This document shows, one piece after another, positions 1 to 10,400 of a stretch of 64,000 nt of DNA (the first letter of the stretch is position 1; the number at the start of each line of letters is the position of its first letter). Below the pieces are notes generated by a model that was not told the DNA's origin, searched no databases, and saw nothing but the letters and a program-made list of their open reading frames with translations. The stretch lies in the NCBI GenBank assembly GCA_052400625.1, contig JBQTGH010000003.1; one strand, given 5' to 3'. The DNA is from Thermophagus sp052400625. Lineage in GTDB: Bacteria; Bacteroidota; Bacteroidia; Bacteroidales; Marinilabiliaceae. A program made the position numbers and the translations under genes.

Positions 1-1091
1 TCGCGAGATAAAAAAACCGTCGAAACATCTCCTTGGCGAATAGCGAGTCCGCCGGAATAGTGAGGTTCACGCTCCTTTTTACCTGCCTGCGTCTGCGGAA
101 ACCATTTGCCGGAATGACAAAGTTCATCATCATCCCAGCTTCGACCATTGTATCTAGCATAGTGATAGATATGATCCTCTTCAGACGGATATCTTGCATA
201 AGCAATAACAGGATATCCTTTTTCATCAGCTTTGATGTCGTAGACCCAAGCTCTTCCGTGCTTTGAATTTCCCTGATAGACCAAAGTGGCGTCACTTGGT
301 TCGAAAGGCAAACTATCGATAGAACAAATCAATGATCCATCCACCCTATAAAATCCACCATCTTCATAGTAGGCATAATAAATGCTGTTGGAAGGCTCCT
401 TACGAGGATGACCATCGGTAAAAGCCATATGAATCCGTTTTTCCCCATCAGAAAAATACTTCACATAAGGTCTATTTCCCGGATCAAACGGCTGAGGACA
501 AACAACCACCCTGCTCTTACTCCAACTTTCACCCTGATTATCACTCCATATCATCACCGGTTTAAAACCCATCCAACGGCCAAAAAGAAATATACGATTA
601 TTCTCCTTGGAAAGCATGAATGGATTGGCATACGTGTATCGTGGTGCGCCATATTGAGCTTCTTCTTTTTCATTTTTGATCTCAATCTTCCGAGGTTTTT
701 CCCACGTCTTAATATCACCCGGATGTTTCGTTTTTGCCATATAGAGATCCTGATTATGGTGACGGGTATAGAAAGAAAGAATTTTGCCATCAGGGAGTTC
801 CAGAAATGCAGGATTATTATGATCATCAAATTCCAATTGAGGATGAATTACACCTTTTTCTATTTTCCCATCTTGTTGATCATAAGCAAAAGCCACAATG
901 GAACCATCCGATGATACTCCACCTCCTATTATCTTTGATTCTCCCAAAAACGCCAACTGAATGGAACGTGGATCTGAAAACCAGCACCATGCAGCGTCGT
1001 TTTCAAGGATTTGAATATTACTTTCACTGACCCGACAACCATAACCAAAAAACAACAATAAACCAATCAGTAAATTATAACCTTTTTTCAT
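1..1091 (-). CDS. BNR-repeat (BNR_4-like) lipoprotein, 3' end cut by window edge
   Basis: The frame opens with ATG at 1091 and stays open to base 1, so about 363 residues are visible and the C-terminus is missing. The N-terminus MKKGYNLLIGLLLFFGYGC is a lipoprotein-type signal, with Cys19 as the probable lipidated residue, although the lipobox (GYGC) is not canonical. The body has short beta-propeller-like stretches such as DHNNPAFLELPDGKIL, FYTRHHN and APRYTYANPF. These are typical of the BNR_4 family, which includes sialidase-like and some polysaccharide lyase-like propellers. It is the most distal visible gene of the minus-strand glycan locus, downstream of the GH2 gene. A role in binding or cleaving a glycan at the cell surface is inferred; the activity cannot be assigned from the sequence. 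Confidence 0.75.
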   Translation of the reverse strand, partial: MKKGYNLLIGLLLFFGYGCRVSESNIQILENDAAWCWFSDPRSIQLAFLGESKIIGGGVSSDGSIVAFAYDQQDGKIEKGVIHPQLEFDDHNNPAFLELPDGKILSFYTRHHNQDLYMAKTKHPGDIKTWEKPRKIEIKNEKEEAQYGAPRYTYANPFMLSKENNRIFLFGRWMGFKPVMIWSDNQGESWSKSRVVVCPQPFDPGNRPYVKYFSDGEKRIHMAFTDGHPRKEPSNSIYYAYYEDGGFYRVDGSLICSIDSLPFEPSDATLVYQGNSKHGRAWVYDIKADEKGYPVIAYARYPSEEDHIYHYARYNGRSWDDDELCHSGKWFPQTQAGKKEREPHYSGGLAIRQGDVSTVFLSR

Positions 1092-1382
1092 CAGTAAAAA
1101 TTTTTGTTAAAGGGGATCTGCTTGGCCTTCGTTTACATCCATTCCTTTTAGATAGCTTTTCGTGCCAATCGATTCCCATCATAAAATATTCAATTTATAT
1201 CATTATCATTGATTGAATGAAACACGCATCATTGAGTTCTGTATCTGTTTTTTCTCCGAATGTTCGAAAAAAGCAGTAAACCCCAATATCCTACTCATTT
1301 CACAAAATTATCAATTCCGGCACATTTCCCTATGCATGTCAACTTCAATAATTCAGCATTTAAAGAAACAATATCTAACCAG

Positions 1383-4300
1383 TTATTTAGTTGGCGCAAT
1401 AATAAAACTATAGCTGTAATTATCTCCGGTTAATCTGTACTTTTCATGAGGCAAAGCTCCCCAACTATTGTCTCCTCCCACTCCACGTTGAGCCAAATCC
1501 ACATATAAGAAAATATCCTCTCTGGGATAAATATCAATTGTATGTCGCTGTTTCTTTTCGATTCCTGGATCAAAAACGACATTAGGCATATGTAAAGCAG
1601 TAATGCTTAATGGCTGAATTCCTTCGATCTTCAAGCCAAAACCTTCCTCATTAGTAAGAGTTAACCACCGAACATCCGTTTTGTTACCATTCTCCTGAGG
1701 CCGAAGATAAGGGAAATATTGATCCCTCACTTTCCCCTTATAAACCCCCAGATGAGCGCTACTTTTACGGTCGGCATAATTTTCCCATGGTCCTCGGCCA
1801 TACCAAGTAAAGAAATCATAACCCAATGGAACCACCATTTCCATTCCAAATCTTGGCATTTCAGGTAACCCTTCTTTTCCTGCCTTCCACGAAACATCAA
1901 CTCTCACCATGCCATCCGGCGAAATAGTATAAATAGTTCGATAATCGGAATCCACATCCTTTAAATAAAATAGAACATCCATTATGACCGTTGATTCACT
2001 CTTATCAATACGAACATCCTTAACCACTTTATTCCTACCTGCAAGTCGCCAAACATTAGAGTTTTTCGGCATGTTATTTCCAAAATCGTTATCTGTAGGA
2101 GCCCTCCAAAAATTAGGCTGTGGAGACCTCTTTATCAAACTTTTTCCTTGTACAGCATAGTCAACCAGCAGACCACTGCGTTTATTAAAACGAATTAAAT
2201 AATCTTTTCCTTTAATGATTAAAAATTGGTTGTCTTCTTTGACATCAAAAGTGGCCTTACCGACATTCCCGGTCGTCCTTTCAAACCAAGCATTCGGGTT
2301 GATTTGAAACTGTTCACGTGCCACTTCATGCCCAATAGGAATCAAAGGAAATTCCTTTGCAGAATATGCACTAATATTTAAAAGATATTCCTTCCCTGAT
2401 TCAGCATCAATTTTGCCTAACGGTAAGGTTATTTCTTTCCTTTCGCCGGGCATAGCAGAAATCTCGAATTCCCCATTTTCAATTCTAATTCCATTTTCAA
2501 GCAATTCCCACTTAAAAATAAAATCATCAAGAGGAGTAAAGGAAAAACCATTTTTTAACACAATCCTACCATTTTCCGGAGCTTTAGAAATGAAGTGGAT
2601 ATTTTGATAAACCTTTTTTACCTCCATTAATGCCGGATGGGGCGTACGATCAGGATTCACTAATCCATTAAGGCAAAAATTGCCATCATTATGCAAATGA
2701 CCACTTCCCAAATCGCCTCCATAACCATAAAAAACACGACCCTCGCCATCTTTTGTCAGCAACCCCTGATCAACCCAATCCCAAATAAATCCACCCTGCA
2801 TATTCGGTGAGCTATATATTATATCCCAATACTCTTTAAAGTTTCCATTGCTGTTTCCCATAGCATGTGAATATTCGCACATAATATAAGGCCTGTTGAC
2901 ATCTTTACGCACAGCATATTCTTTCATATGCCTCAAGGAAGGATACATAGGACAAACGATATCTGTATTTTCCTTCTGGCCTGCTTGTTCAAACTGAACT
3001 AAACGAGTATTGTCCCGTTTTTTAATCCAATCATAGGCTTTAAAAAAAACGGGGCCGTTACCACATTCATTACCCATACTCCAAATGATCACGGATGGAT
3101 GATTTTTATCCCTTTCCACCAATCTTTTAATGCGGTCCAAATGAGCGGCTTCCCACTGTGGAAGGTAAGCCGGATGACGCTCTCGATTAAACCATGCCTG
3201 ATGCTCAGCACCCATTCCATGGGTTTCAATATTTGCTTCATCCACCAAATACATACCATATTGATCACAAAGCTCATAAAGATCCGTAGAATGCGGATAA
3301 TGGCTAGTCCGAATAGCATTGATATTATGCTGTTTCATGACTTGAAGATCCTTTATTAATGTCTCTCTTGGAACATAATGTCCGAATAAGGGATGGTGTT
3401 CATGAAGATTAACCCCTTTTACCATGATCCGTTTTCCATTGATCATCAACTGGCCATCTTTTAGTTCAACCGTTCTGAAACCGGTCTTTGTGCTGGTCAC
3501 TTCAATGATCTGCCCATTACTGTCTTTAAGCGAAATCACAACCGAATAAAGATAAGGGTTCTCAGCACTCCATAATTTCGGTCTTTTTATATCTCCTGAA
3601 ATGGCAACATCAATTTCCTTATTACCTGTAATTCTAGCATCTTCCGTAGTTTCAAAAATTTTTTGTCCTTCGTAATCCAACAATTTCACTTCTACCGATC
3701 CATTAAAAGTTTTTCCGAGGTAATTTCTCAACTTAACCGAAACATTTAATTTACCGTCGGTATATTGATTATCAAGTCCAGCTTTGACAAAAAAGTCGGC
3801 AATATGATATTGAGCCGGTGCATATAAATAGACATCTCTTTCAATACCACTCAGCCGCCAAAAATCCTGATCTTCCAAATAACTCCCGTCAGTCCACCGA
3901 TATACTTCAATGGCCAACACATTCTCCCCAGTCCGAACATAAGAAGTTATATCAAACTCAACAGGCGATTTGCTAACCTGGCTGTATCCAACTTTTTGTC
4001 CATTCACCCATACAAACATACCTGAAGTCCCGGCCTCAAAATGCAAAACAACTCTCCGGTTTTTCCAGGATGGTGGTATTGTAAAATTCCGCCTATAAGA
4101 ACCCACCGGGTTATCTATAGAAGGGATATGTGGCGGATCAGCTGGAAATGGATATCGAATATTGGTATAAATGGGGATTCCGTAACCTTCCAATTCCCAA
4201 TTTGCAGGTACAGATAGATTCCCCCAATGCTCAACACTGTAACTTTCTTGAAAGAATTCTTTCGGCCTCTGCAAAGGATTAGGGGACCAATGAAACTTCC

Positions 4301-4523
4301 ATATGCCATTCAAAAGCTTAAAATAGGGAGAATTTTCATATTTATTTTCAATTGCTAAATCTTCAGATGGATACACCATACCAGTTGCGCGAGGTGTTGC
4401 CTTATTAATCGAAAAAATCCCGGGATCCACAATTTCCAGAGGAACTTGCCCGAATACAGACATGATTCCGAACAGTGGCAAACAATAAAAAACAAATAAT
4501 AACAAAATCTTTTCTTTATTCAT
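1383..4523 (-). CDS. Glycoside hydrolase family 2 beta-galactosidase (LacZ-like)
   Basis: This 1046-residue protein has a Sec signal peptide (about residues 1-25). It then shows the LacZ-type order: jelly-roll domain (about 65-235, with RWTDGSYLEDQDFWRLSGI), an Ig-like domain, a TIM barrel (about 360-640) and C-terminal beta domains ending in a Bgal_small_N-like domain (about 770-1040). The catalytic signatures are intact: acid/base Glu486 in WSMGNECGNG and nucleophile Glu550 in IMCEYSHAMGNSNG. KGVNLHEHHP at the start of the barrel is also typical. It probably removes terminal beta-linked galactose in the periplasm. It lies after the terminator of the SusCD operon on the same strand, so it may be transcribed separately. 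The family is certain; the linkage preference, for example galactose of complex N-glycan antennae, is inferred from the locus. Confidence 0.95.
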   Translation of the reverse strand: MNKEKILLLFVFYCLPLFGIMSVFGQVPLEIVDPGIFSINKATPRATGMVYPSEDLAIENKYENSPYFKLLNGIWKFHWSPNPLQRPKEFFQESYSVEHWGNLSVPANWELEGYGIPIYTNIRYPFPADPPHIPSIDNPVGSYRRNFTIPPSWKNRRVVLHFEAGTSGMFVWVNGQKVGYSQVSKSPVEFDITSYVRTGENVLAIEVYRWTDGSYLEDQDFWRLSGIERDVYLYAPAQYHIADFFVKAGLDNQYTDGKLNVSVKLRNYLGKTFNGSVEVKLLDYEGQKIFETTEDARITGNKEIDVAISGDIKRPKLWSAENPYLYSVVISLKDSNGQIIEVTSTKTGFRTVELKDGQLMINGKRIMVKGVNLHEHHPLFGHYVPRETLIKDLQVMKQHNINAIRTSHYPHSTDLYELCDQYGMYLVDEANIETHGMGAEHQAWFNRERHPAYLPQWEAAHLDRIKRLVERDKNHPSVIIWSMGNECGNGPVFFKAYDWIKKRDNTRLVQFEQAGQKENTDIVCPMYPSLRHMKEYAVRKDVNRPYIMCEYSHAMGNSNGNFKEYWDIIYSSPNMQGGFIWDWVDQGLLTKDGEGRVFYGYGGDLGSGHLHNDGNFCLNGLVNPDRTPHPALMEVKKVYQNIHFISKAPENGRIVLKNGFSFTPLDDFIFKWELLENGIRIENGEFEISAMPGERKEITLPLGKIDAESGKEYLLNISAYSAKEFPLIPIGHEVAREQFQINPNAWFERTTGNVGKATFDVKEDNQFLIIKGKDYLIRFNKRSGLLVDYAVQGKSLIKRSPQPNFWRAPTDNDFGNNMPKNSNVWRLAGRNKVVKDVRIDKSESTVIMDVLFYLKDVDSDYRTIYTISPDGMVRVDVSWKAGKEGLPEMPRFGMEMVVPLGYDFFTWYGRGPWENYADRKSSAHLGVYKGKVRDQYFPYLRPQENGNKTDVRWLTLTNEEGFGLKIEGIQPLSITALHMPNVVFDPGIEKKQRHTIDIYPREDIFLYVDLAQRGVGGDNSWGALPHEKYRLTGDNYSYSFIIAPTK

Positions 4524-5104
4524 CTTTTAATCCTAATTGGTTTAACAGGAATTAACTTGCCGAAAATAATTTTTAATAACGGGGTTAATTATTAAAAATT
4601 CTGCAATTACTATTAATTTTTCAACTCTCCAGTGCAAACGCCGCCAAAAAAGGGAGGTATAACATATGGCCTTTCTCATGCCTTCTTTTTCATTATTCCC
4701 ATTTCTGTCTCTTTTACTAATAATATGGGCACCAGATTCAAGCTTCAGAATTTAAAGTACAATAAATTCATTGCATTTATTTTCACCCTATTTCCTGTAC
4801 GGAATAGCCGTTCATACGTACTTTTTGCGCCTCATTCCAATATACAGATCCGGCACATCAAGCCTGTTTTAAAGTTCAACCAGGGAATAACAGTTTGTGG
4901 GGAAACTAAATTTTTATTGGTTCAAAAACTTTCGTATTGGACTGAAAATTCCTCTTGGGTGGGATCTTTTATATTTCTTGCAAGTTGGAGTATAAAAGAA
5001 AAAGGGTTGTCCATTCCTAATTGAACAACCCTCTTCTAAATTAAAACATTGAGAGAAAAGCAATAATTATAATTTTATTGCATACTCTCCAACTCAGCAA
5101 AAAC
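4524..5104. other. Intergenic region between GH2 and the SusCD operon
   Basis: This stretch holds the terminator described separately and a 130-codon plus-strand open frame (4632-5024). That frame has no recognisable domain and unlike-gene composition, and I do not accept it as a gene. AT-rich sequence at about 4524-4620 should contain the GH2 promoter, but no clear TAnnTTTG was found on the minus strand. Confidence 0.6.
4991..5032 (-). terminator. Rho-independent terminator of the SusCD operon
   Basis: Plus-strand bases 5003-5010 (AGGGTTGT) and 5025-5032 (ACAACCCT) form a perfect 8-bp stem around a 14-base loop. Read on the minus strand, the stem is followed by TTTTCTTTTATA. It lies about 75 bases after the stop of the small lipoprotein gene, where the susC-susD operon would end. 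Confidence 0.8.
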
Positions 5105-5458
5105 CTATTCTTCTCTTAAAATAAGCGTCAATGTAACCTCTTTAGAGATTTCATCACTCACATAAACAATCTGAGGTGTCCCCCCAGTATCATAAGTTTT
5201 TCCATCAACGGTTACTGTAGCTCCGATATAATAATTTCCACTTTTCAATCCAGAGAAAACAAACTTCCCATTAGAATCAGTAGTGGTAGTTTCTATTATC
5301 TCAGCATCCATGTTATAAAGCTTTACAGTAATCTCAGAAAGAATGTCACCGTCATTTGCACTCGCAAATCCAACAATTCTTCCTTCATCTGCTTCACAGC
5401 CTAACAATGAAACCAGTAAAAAACCGAGAAAAATTATCTTCTTCATAATATTATCCAT
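5105..5458 (-). CDS. Small lipoprotein with a carboxypeptidase-regulatory-like beta-sandwich
   Basis: The 117-residue product has a lipoprotein signal (FLLVSLLGC). The rest is a single beta-sandwich with the pattern of CarboxypepD_reg or SdrD_B-like domains, including SNGKFVFSGLKSGNYYIGAT. It starts 15 bases after the susD stop, so it is the third gene of the susC-susD operon. The fifth codon (ATG at 5446, giving MKKIIFLGF) is an equally good start and gives a more usual signal peptide. By position it may be a surface or periplasmic accessory of the SusCD complex. At this size it is not a usual surface glycan-binding protein, and its binding function is unknown. Confidence 0.8.
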   Translation of the reverse strand: MDNIMKKIIFLGFLLVSLLGCEADEGRIVGFASANDGDILSEITVKLYNMDAEIIETTTTDSNGKFVFSGLKSGNYYIGATVTVDGKTYDTGGTPQIVYVSDEISKEVTLTLILREE

Positions 5459-5473
5459 TTATGTTCAGTATTT

Positions 5474-7468
5474 TTATTCTAAAACATTTCTCCACTTCGT
5501 ACTCCGTCCTGTTAACCACACAGGAATATCAGGATCATTATGAGCACTTATAATGGCCCAATTTTCAGGATCAGATGCCTGAATGCCCCCAGGATAGGTC
5601 ATTCGCTCTTTCCATTTAAACACCTCATATGTACCTGAAGGATTATACCCCAGATATTTAATCAACCTTCGTGCAGCAGTATAGGGAGTCTCAAAATTCA
5701 AGAAATTATAGTGCAAATGCAGTTGATCAAATATTGCTTTCACTTTTTCTTGTTCTGACATCGAATCAAATTCTTGAGCTTTCTTTTCAGCATACATTCC
5801 TGCATCATACATAGTGCTCACTTTATCCCTTTCAATCCTTGAATCATCCATATTGGAAGGGAATGAAGGGGTAGAAGATTTAGAATAATTATTAGAACTA
5901 TTCAGTTCATACCAATATTGACAAGAAAGTTCAATAGCTCTTTTATAATGATCTCTGGCAGAACCCCCAACAGTACCAAATCCCCTAACAGCAGCCTCAG
6001 CTAATAGCAGTTCTACTTCAACAGCATGAATGGTGGGATATCTTAAATCAAAATTGTATTGAGGAACTACATTGTACTCTGAAATCAAATTATCATCAGT
6101 TCCAATAGTCCAATTAATATCTTGATACTTACTGGCTCTCTCACGCATGGCAGAAAGCAAAAATGGCTCTCTCTTGGACAAATCACCAATAGCTTCATCG
6201 CTAAGCCGGATTGTATCCTGTTTATTTTTTCCATAGGCAAAATAATGAACAGAAGGATCAGTAAGGACAGGATCATTAATATAATACCCCCTCATTACTT
6301 TACTGTAATAACTATTTGGGTCAGTTCCATCATCCCAAGATGTTTCTGCACCTAAATAACGTCCAAGGATATCTTTAGAAAAAATATAAGCCACGCGCGG
6401 GTCAACGATTCCTTCATGAACACCGGTCTCAAAATTATCTCCCTCAAAATAGTATAGAGTTTGGCCATTTAATTCAATACTTTTCTCAATTGGTTTACAG
6501 TCCATAACATCTTCAAGAAATTTTTTCGGCGCCCTACATTCATCAGCACGTTCACGAAATGCCCTGGTAATACCTAATTCAACCTGAATTCTGTAAGGTT
6601 CAACAATGGCTATATCGGCCAACCCTGCAACGTCATTATATTCGGAAAGAAGAGGCTTTCCTGACAAATCTGAAATTACACTACTGGTTAACTCCGGTAA
6701 CCTTTCACTAACATTCATTGCACAACGCAATCGCAGTGAGTTAATATACTTACGCCATTTATAAATATCACCATTAAAAATCACATCCTGATTACTAAAA
6801 GTAGCTTGTTCCCCATCCGTCAGAGAAAGATCTTCAAGAAAATCATCGATTTCTTTTAACTCCTCAATAAGCTTTGGATAAATCTCTTCCTGCCCAAGAT
6901 AAACTGCCTTATCACCATCCAGTCCTCCGGCTGATCCGGTTTCAATATAAGGAACCTTATCATAAAGATCTGTAGCTCTTTGATATGCATAAGCTTTAAG
7001 TCCCCTCAACAAATACATAAATAAATTATCTAAAGTTGACCTTGAACTTTCAGGCATAAGATTATATTCACGCTGAGCCCATAGAATCTGCTTAATCCAG
7101 TCATTATTTACTTTATCAAAGACGGTATTATTAAAACCAGCTGTACCCCAGTCATGTTCCACATCTTTCAAATCATAAGACACGCCATAATCAACCGTTG
7201 TATAATACAACTGAACACCTGTTCCTGTAATTTTGGCTCCACTTCTCATTTGGTGATAAGCTGCACCATATTCTCCCCGCAAGAAAAATCCTCGTGTCAA
7301 TTGAGAAGTAAAAAATCCTGCGATCACACTAACACCTCCAGTTTTGTCAGCTTGCTCTTTAGAAAAGCCATCAGGATCCTGATATAATTCCTCCAACTTA
7401 TCCTGGCAAGAAATCCCGGAAAACAGTATAAAGAAAGACAGCACCGAGTTAAATATTATCTTTTTCAT
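5474..7468 (-). CDS. SusD/RagB-family outer-membrane glycan-binding lipoprotein
   Basis: The 664-residue protein begins with a lipoprotein signal ending in LFSGISC. Its helical N-terminal half carries motifs of the SusD-like_2 branch, for example RATDLYDKVPYIE and EEIYPKLIEELKEIDDF, and PTIHAVEVELLLAEAAVRG lies in the C-terminal TPR part. SusD proteins sit as a lid on a SusC channel and capture oligosaccharides at the cell surface. The gene follows susC after 18 bases, the universal arrangement for this pair. The ligand cannot be read from the sequence; the surrounding enzymes suggest N-glycan oligosaccharides. Confidence 0.93.
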   Translation of the reverse strand: MKKIIFNSVLSFFILFSGISCQDKLEELYQDPDGFSKEQADKTGGVSVIAGFFTSQLTRGFFLRGEYGAAYHQMRSGAKITGTGVQLYYTTVDYGVSYDLKDVEHDWGTAGFNNTVFDKVNNDWIKQILWAQREYNLMPESSRSTLDNLFMYLLRGLKAYAYQRATDLYDKVPYIETGSAGGLDGDKAVYLGQEEIYPKLIEELKEIDDFLEDLSLTDGEQATFSNQDVIFNGDIYKWRKYINSLRLRCAMNVSERLPELTSSVISDLSGKPLLSEYNDVAGLADIAIVEPYRIQVELGITRAFRERADECRAPKKFLEDVMDCKPIEKSIELNGQTLYYFEGDNFETGVHEGIVDPRVAYIFSKDILGRYLGAETSWDDGTDPNSYYSKVMRGYYINDPVLTDPSVHYFAYGKNKQDTIRLSDEAIGDLSKREPFLLSAMRERASKYQDINWTIGTDDNLISEYNVVPQYNFDLRYPTIHAVEVELLLAEAAVRGFGTVGGSARDHYKRAIELSCQYWYELNSSNNYSKSSTPSFPSNMDDSRIERDKVSTMYDAGMYAEKKAQEFDSMSEQEKVKAIFDQLHLHYNFLNFETPYTAARRLIKYLGYNPSGTYEVFKWKERMTYPGGIQASDPENWAIISAHNDPDIPVWLTGRSTKWRNVLE

Positions 7469-7486
7469 AAGAAAATCATTTACAAA

Positions 7487-10400
7487 TTACAACTTTATTT
7501 TTACAGAAAATCCAAAGGACCGTTGCATTGGCAACGCAGTACTTCCATAAGAGCTATTTCCCCAACCTGTCCCATTAGAAGATTCCGGTATCGAATTGGG
7601 GGCAGCTTTATAAAGATAGGCAAGGTTATTCCCGAAAATTGAAAATGTAAGTTCTTTAAGCATCACCCGCTCTGCAATATGTCTGGGGAAAGTATAGTCA
7701 AGGGCCACATTTCTCAAGGCGATATAATCACTTTTAAAGATACGATCTTCAGGAAAAAAACCATTTGAAAAATAAGAATTGTAATAATAATCTTCTGCCG
7801 AAACAACCTTATCATTTGGCGTACCATCAGCATAAACACCATCTAGCAAAACACCATCATAATAAGTCTCACCACCAGAAGGAGCAACCCCCTTGACCTT
7901 TTGTCCATCAACCAAGTGATAAGCAATACCCCCATGTTCGGCATCCCTGTATTTGAGTGTCTCTTCCAACACACCTGCTGCCATCATATAAGTCTCATTT
8001 TCTGAAATAAAGATGGCCCCAAATGAATAATCAAAATTGGCTAACAGACGGAGATTTTTGTATTTAAATGAACTAAAAACACCACCGGTTATATCAGGTA
8101 ATAATTTGCCAACCATTTTACTACTTTCAGAGGAATATTTATACATCGAACCATCATCAGAAACAATGCGTTTTCCATTATTCGGATTATCAGGATCGGA
8201 AGGATCAATAAAATTTTGCCAGCCAGTCTGCTGATAAACTAAACCATACTCACCACCAACCTCGGCAACAGCATTTAAACCAGTACCTTCAGTACTCCAT
8301 AGCGTTAACGAAGTTAACTCTCCATCCAGCCTTTCAACTTTTGTTTTACTACCGGCAAACGTAAAATCTAATCCCCATTGAAAATCGTTGGTAAAAATAG
8401 GTTTAGTTTTTAATGCTAACTCCCAACCATTATTTGCCACATCACCTGCATTCATACGAATTTTTGAAACACCCATTCCTGGAGGTGCAGTAACGGCCAT
8501 TATCTGGTCATAAGTATTGGAGGTATAATAAGAAAAATCAACTCCCAACCGCTGATTTGCGAACAAATAGGTTTCAAATCCAAGTTCAAATTCCCGCTTT
8601 CTTTCCGGCTTCAAATTTGGTTTCCCATCCTCATCCATAGGTGGCAGAAACTCGGGCGGAGAAAGGATATATCCTGAACCTGATGCTGAAACATCATAAC
8701 TAACATTACTAAAATATCTTGGTCCAGGTCGACCAACATCAGCCCACGAAGCTCGAAGCTTGGCGAAGTTGACCCAAAATGGCAAATCCAGACTTTCATG
8801 CATCAACCATGTTGCGCTAACACCTGGATAAAAATAACTATTGTTATCCTGAGGCAAAATAGAGGACCAATCCTGTCTACCCTGGATCTCTACATAAACC
8901 TGATTTTTCCAGGCAACTTGAGCAGAACCTAATAAACTATACAATATATCCTTTTCGTTATTAAAATTGTAGACAGGCTGTTCGCCTGAAGGTAGATTAT
9001 TAAATGAAAAGAAATTAGGTATTACCATTCCGCCCTCTCTTTTAGCGCCTTTCATTTCATAATAATTATGTCGGATAATACCACCAACAAACCCAGAAAA
9101 ATTAAAATCAGAAAAGTTAGTATCAAAATTGATCATACCCTGACCATAGGTTTTACGAATAACTCTGGATTCATCAAAATATGATGAACCACTATTCGGG
9201 CCAATCAATGAGGGATCCATTAACTTCCCTTTGTAAACATCTCGATCAGTGGTAGCATCCAATCCTCCCATAACAGTTGCACTAAAAATGTCATTTATGC
9301 TAACATCAAGAGTAAGAGACTGAATATTGTGAAAACGGTCATAAGTTGATTCATTCTGTTCCTGATCCCAGAAAAAATTAGCAATAGCAGAACGACCGGA
9401 AGAGAAAAAGTTAGTCAAATTAGGATTTGCAAAATAATTATAACCTTCGGGAGTTATCAGCTTGCTTCTGATTAAATCTACATTTATATCCGCGCTATAA
9501 GCTCCTATTGCTGTTCTTGCCCCCTGAGAATCAAAGGTATTAGCATTTGCAGCATTCTCATTAGAAGTAACATAATAGTTCCCCGAATATTTTAAAGAAA
9601 TATAATCATTAATCTTATATTGAGCACTTAGGCTAAATGAATTCTTTTCATACTTTCCGGCCGGCAAAACCGGTGTTAAACGCATATTGGTTAAAGATAA
9701 ACGAATTGAACCATTTTCATTTCCAGAACTAACAGACACATTAGATGTTGATTGCCGCCCTGTTCTGAACATGTCATCATAAATATTATCAGTTTGTGGC
9801 ACCCATGGACGTTGACTTCCATCCCACCAATTCAATGTAACATTTGGATCGAACTTCGGTCCAAAAGCCTGACCACTGTAATCCAACGTTCTCTGTCCAT
9901 TTTCATCCAGAAAAAAACCTTGAGCATCGGTTTCCGTGTTGCTAGGACTTCTTCCCGTACCATATTGATTTTGAAGTTCCGGCATAAAAGCGATTTTATC
10001 CCAAGAAGTGGTATAAGAAGCGGAGATGCCCAACCCTTTTGATTTGGAACCTGACTTAGTAGTAATTAAAATAACACCATTTGCACCTTCACTACCGTAT
10101 AATACAGATGCTTTAGCACCTTTTAAAATCTCAAAAGATGCAATATCATTAGGATTAATATCATTAATACCCGTCCCATTGTCTCGATCATTAACGCCAT
10201 AACCAATCCCAGTATTTTCATCATGAATTGGCACACCATCAACAACAATCAATGGTCTGGTACTGGAATTTTCGTCAAAAGACACTGCGTTTCGAATATT
10301 AATCTTCATACCTCCTGCAGGTCCAGAAGCTGTAGAAGCAACCTGAACTCCAGCTGCACTTCCATAAAGCGATTGAAGAGGGTTGGCGGGAGTTCCACTA

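Noticed and set aside
408..914. 168-codon plus-strand open frame
   Set aside because: It is antisense to the BNR-repeat lipoprotein, whose frame has clear family motifs.
4632..5024. 130-codon plus-strand open frame between GH2 and the SusCD operon
   Set aside because: It has no domain and no signal peptide, its composition is unlike a gene, and it runs into the SusCD terminator.
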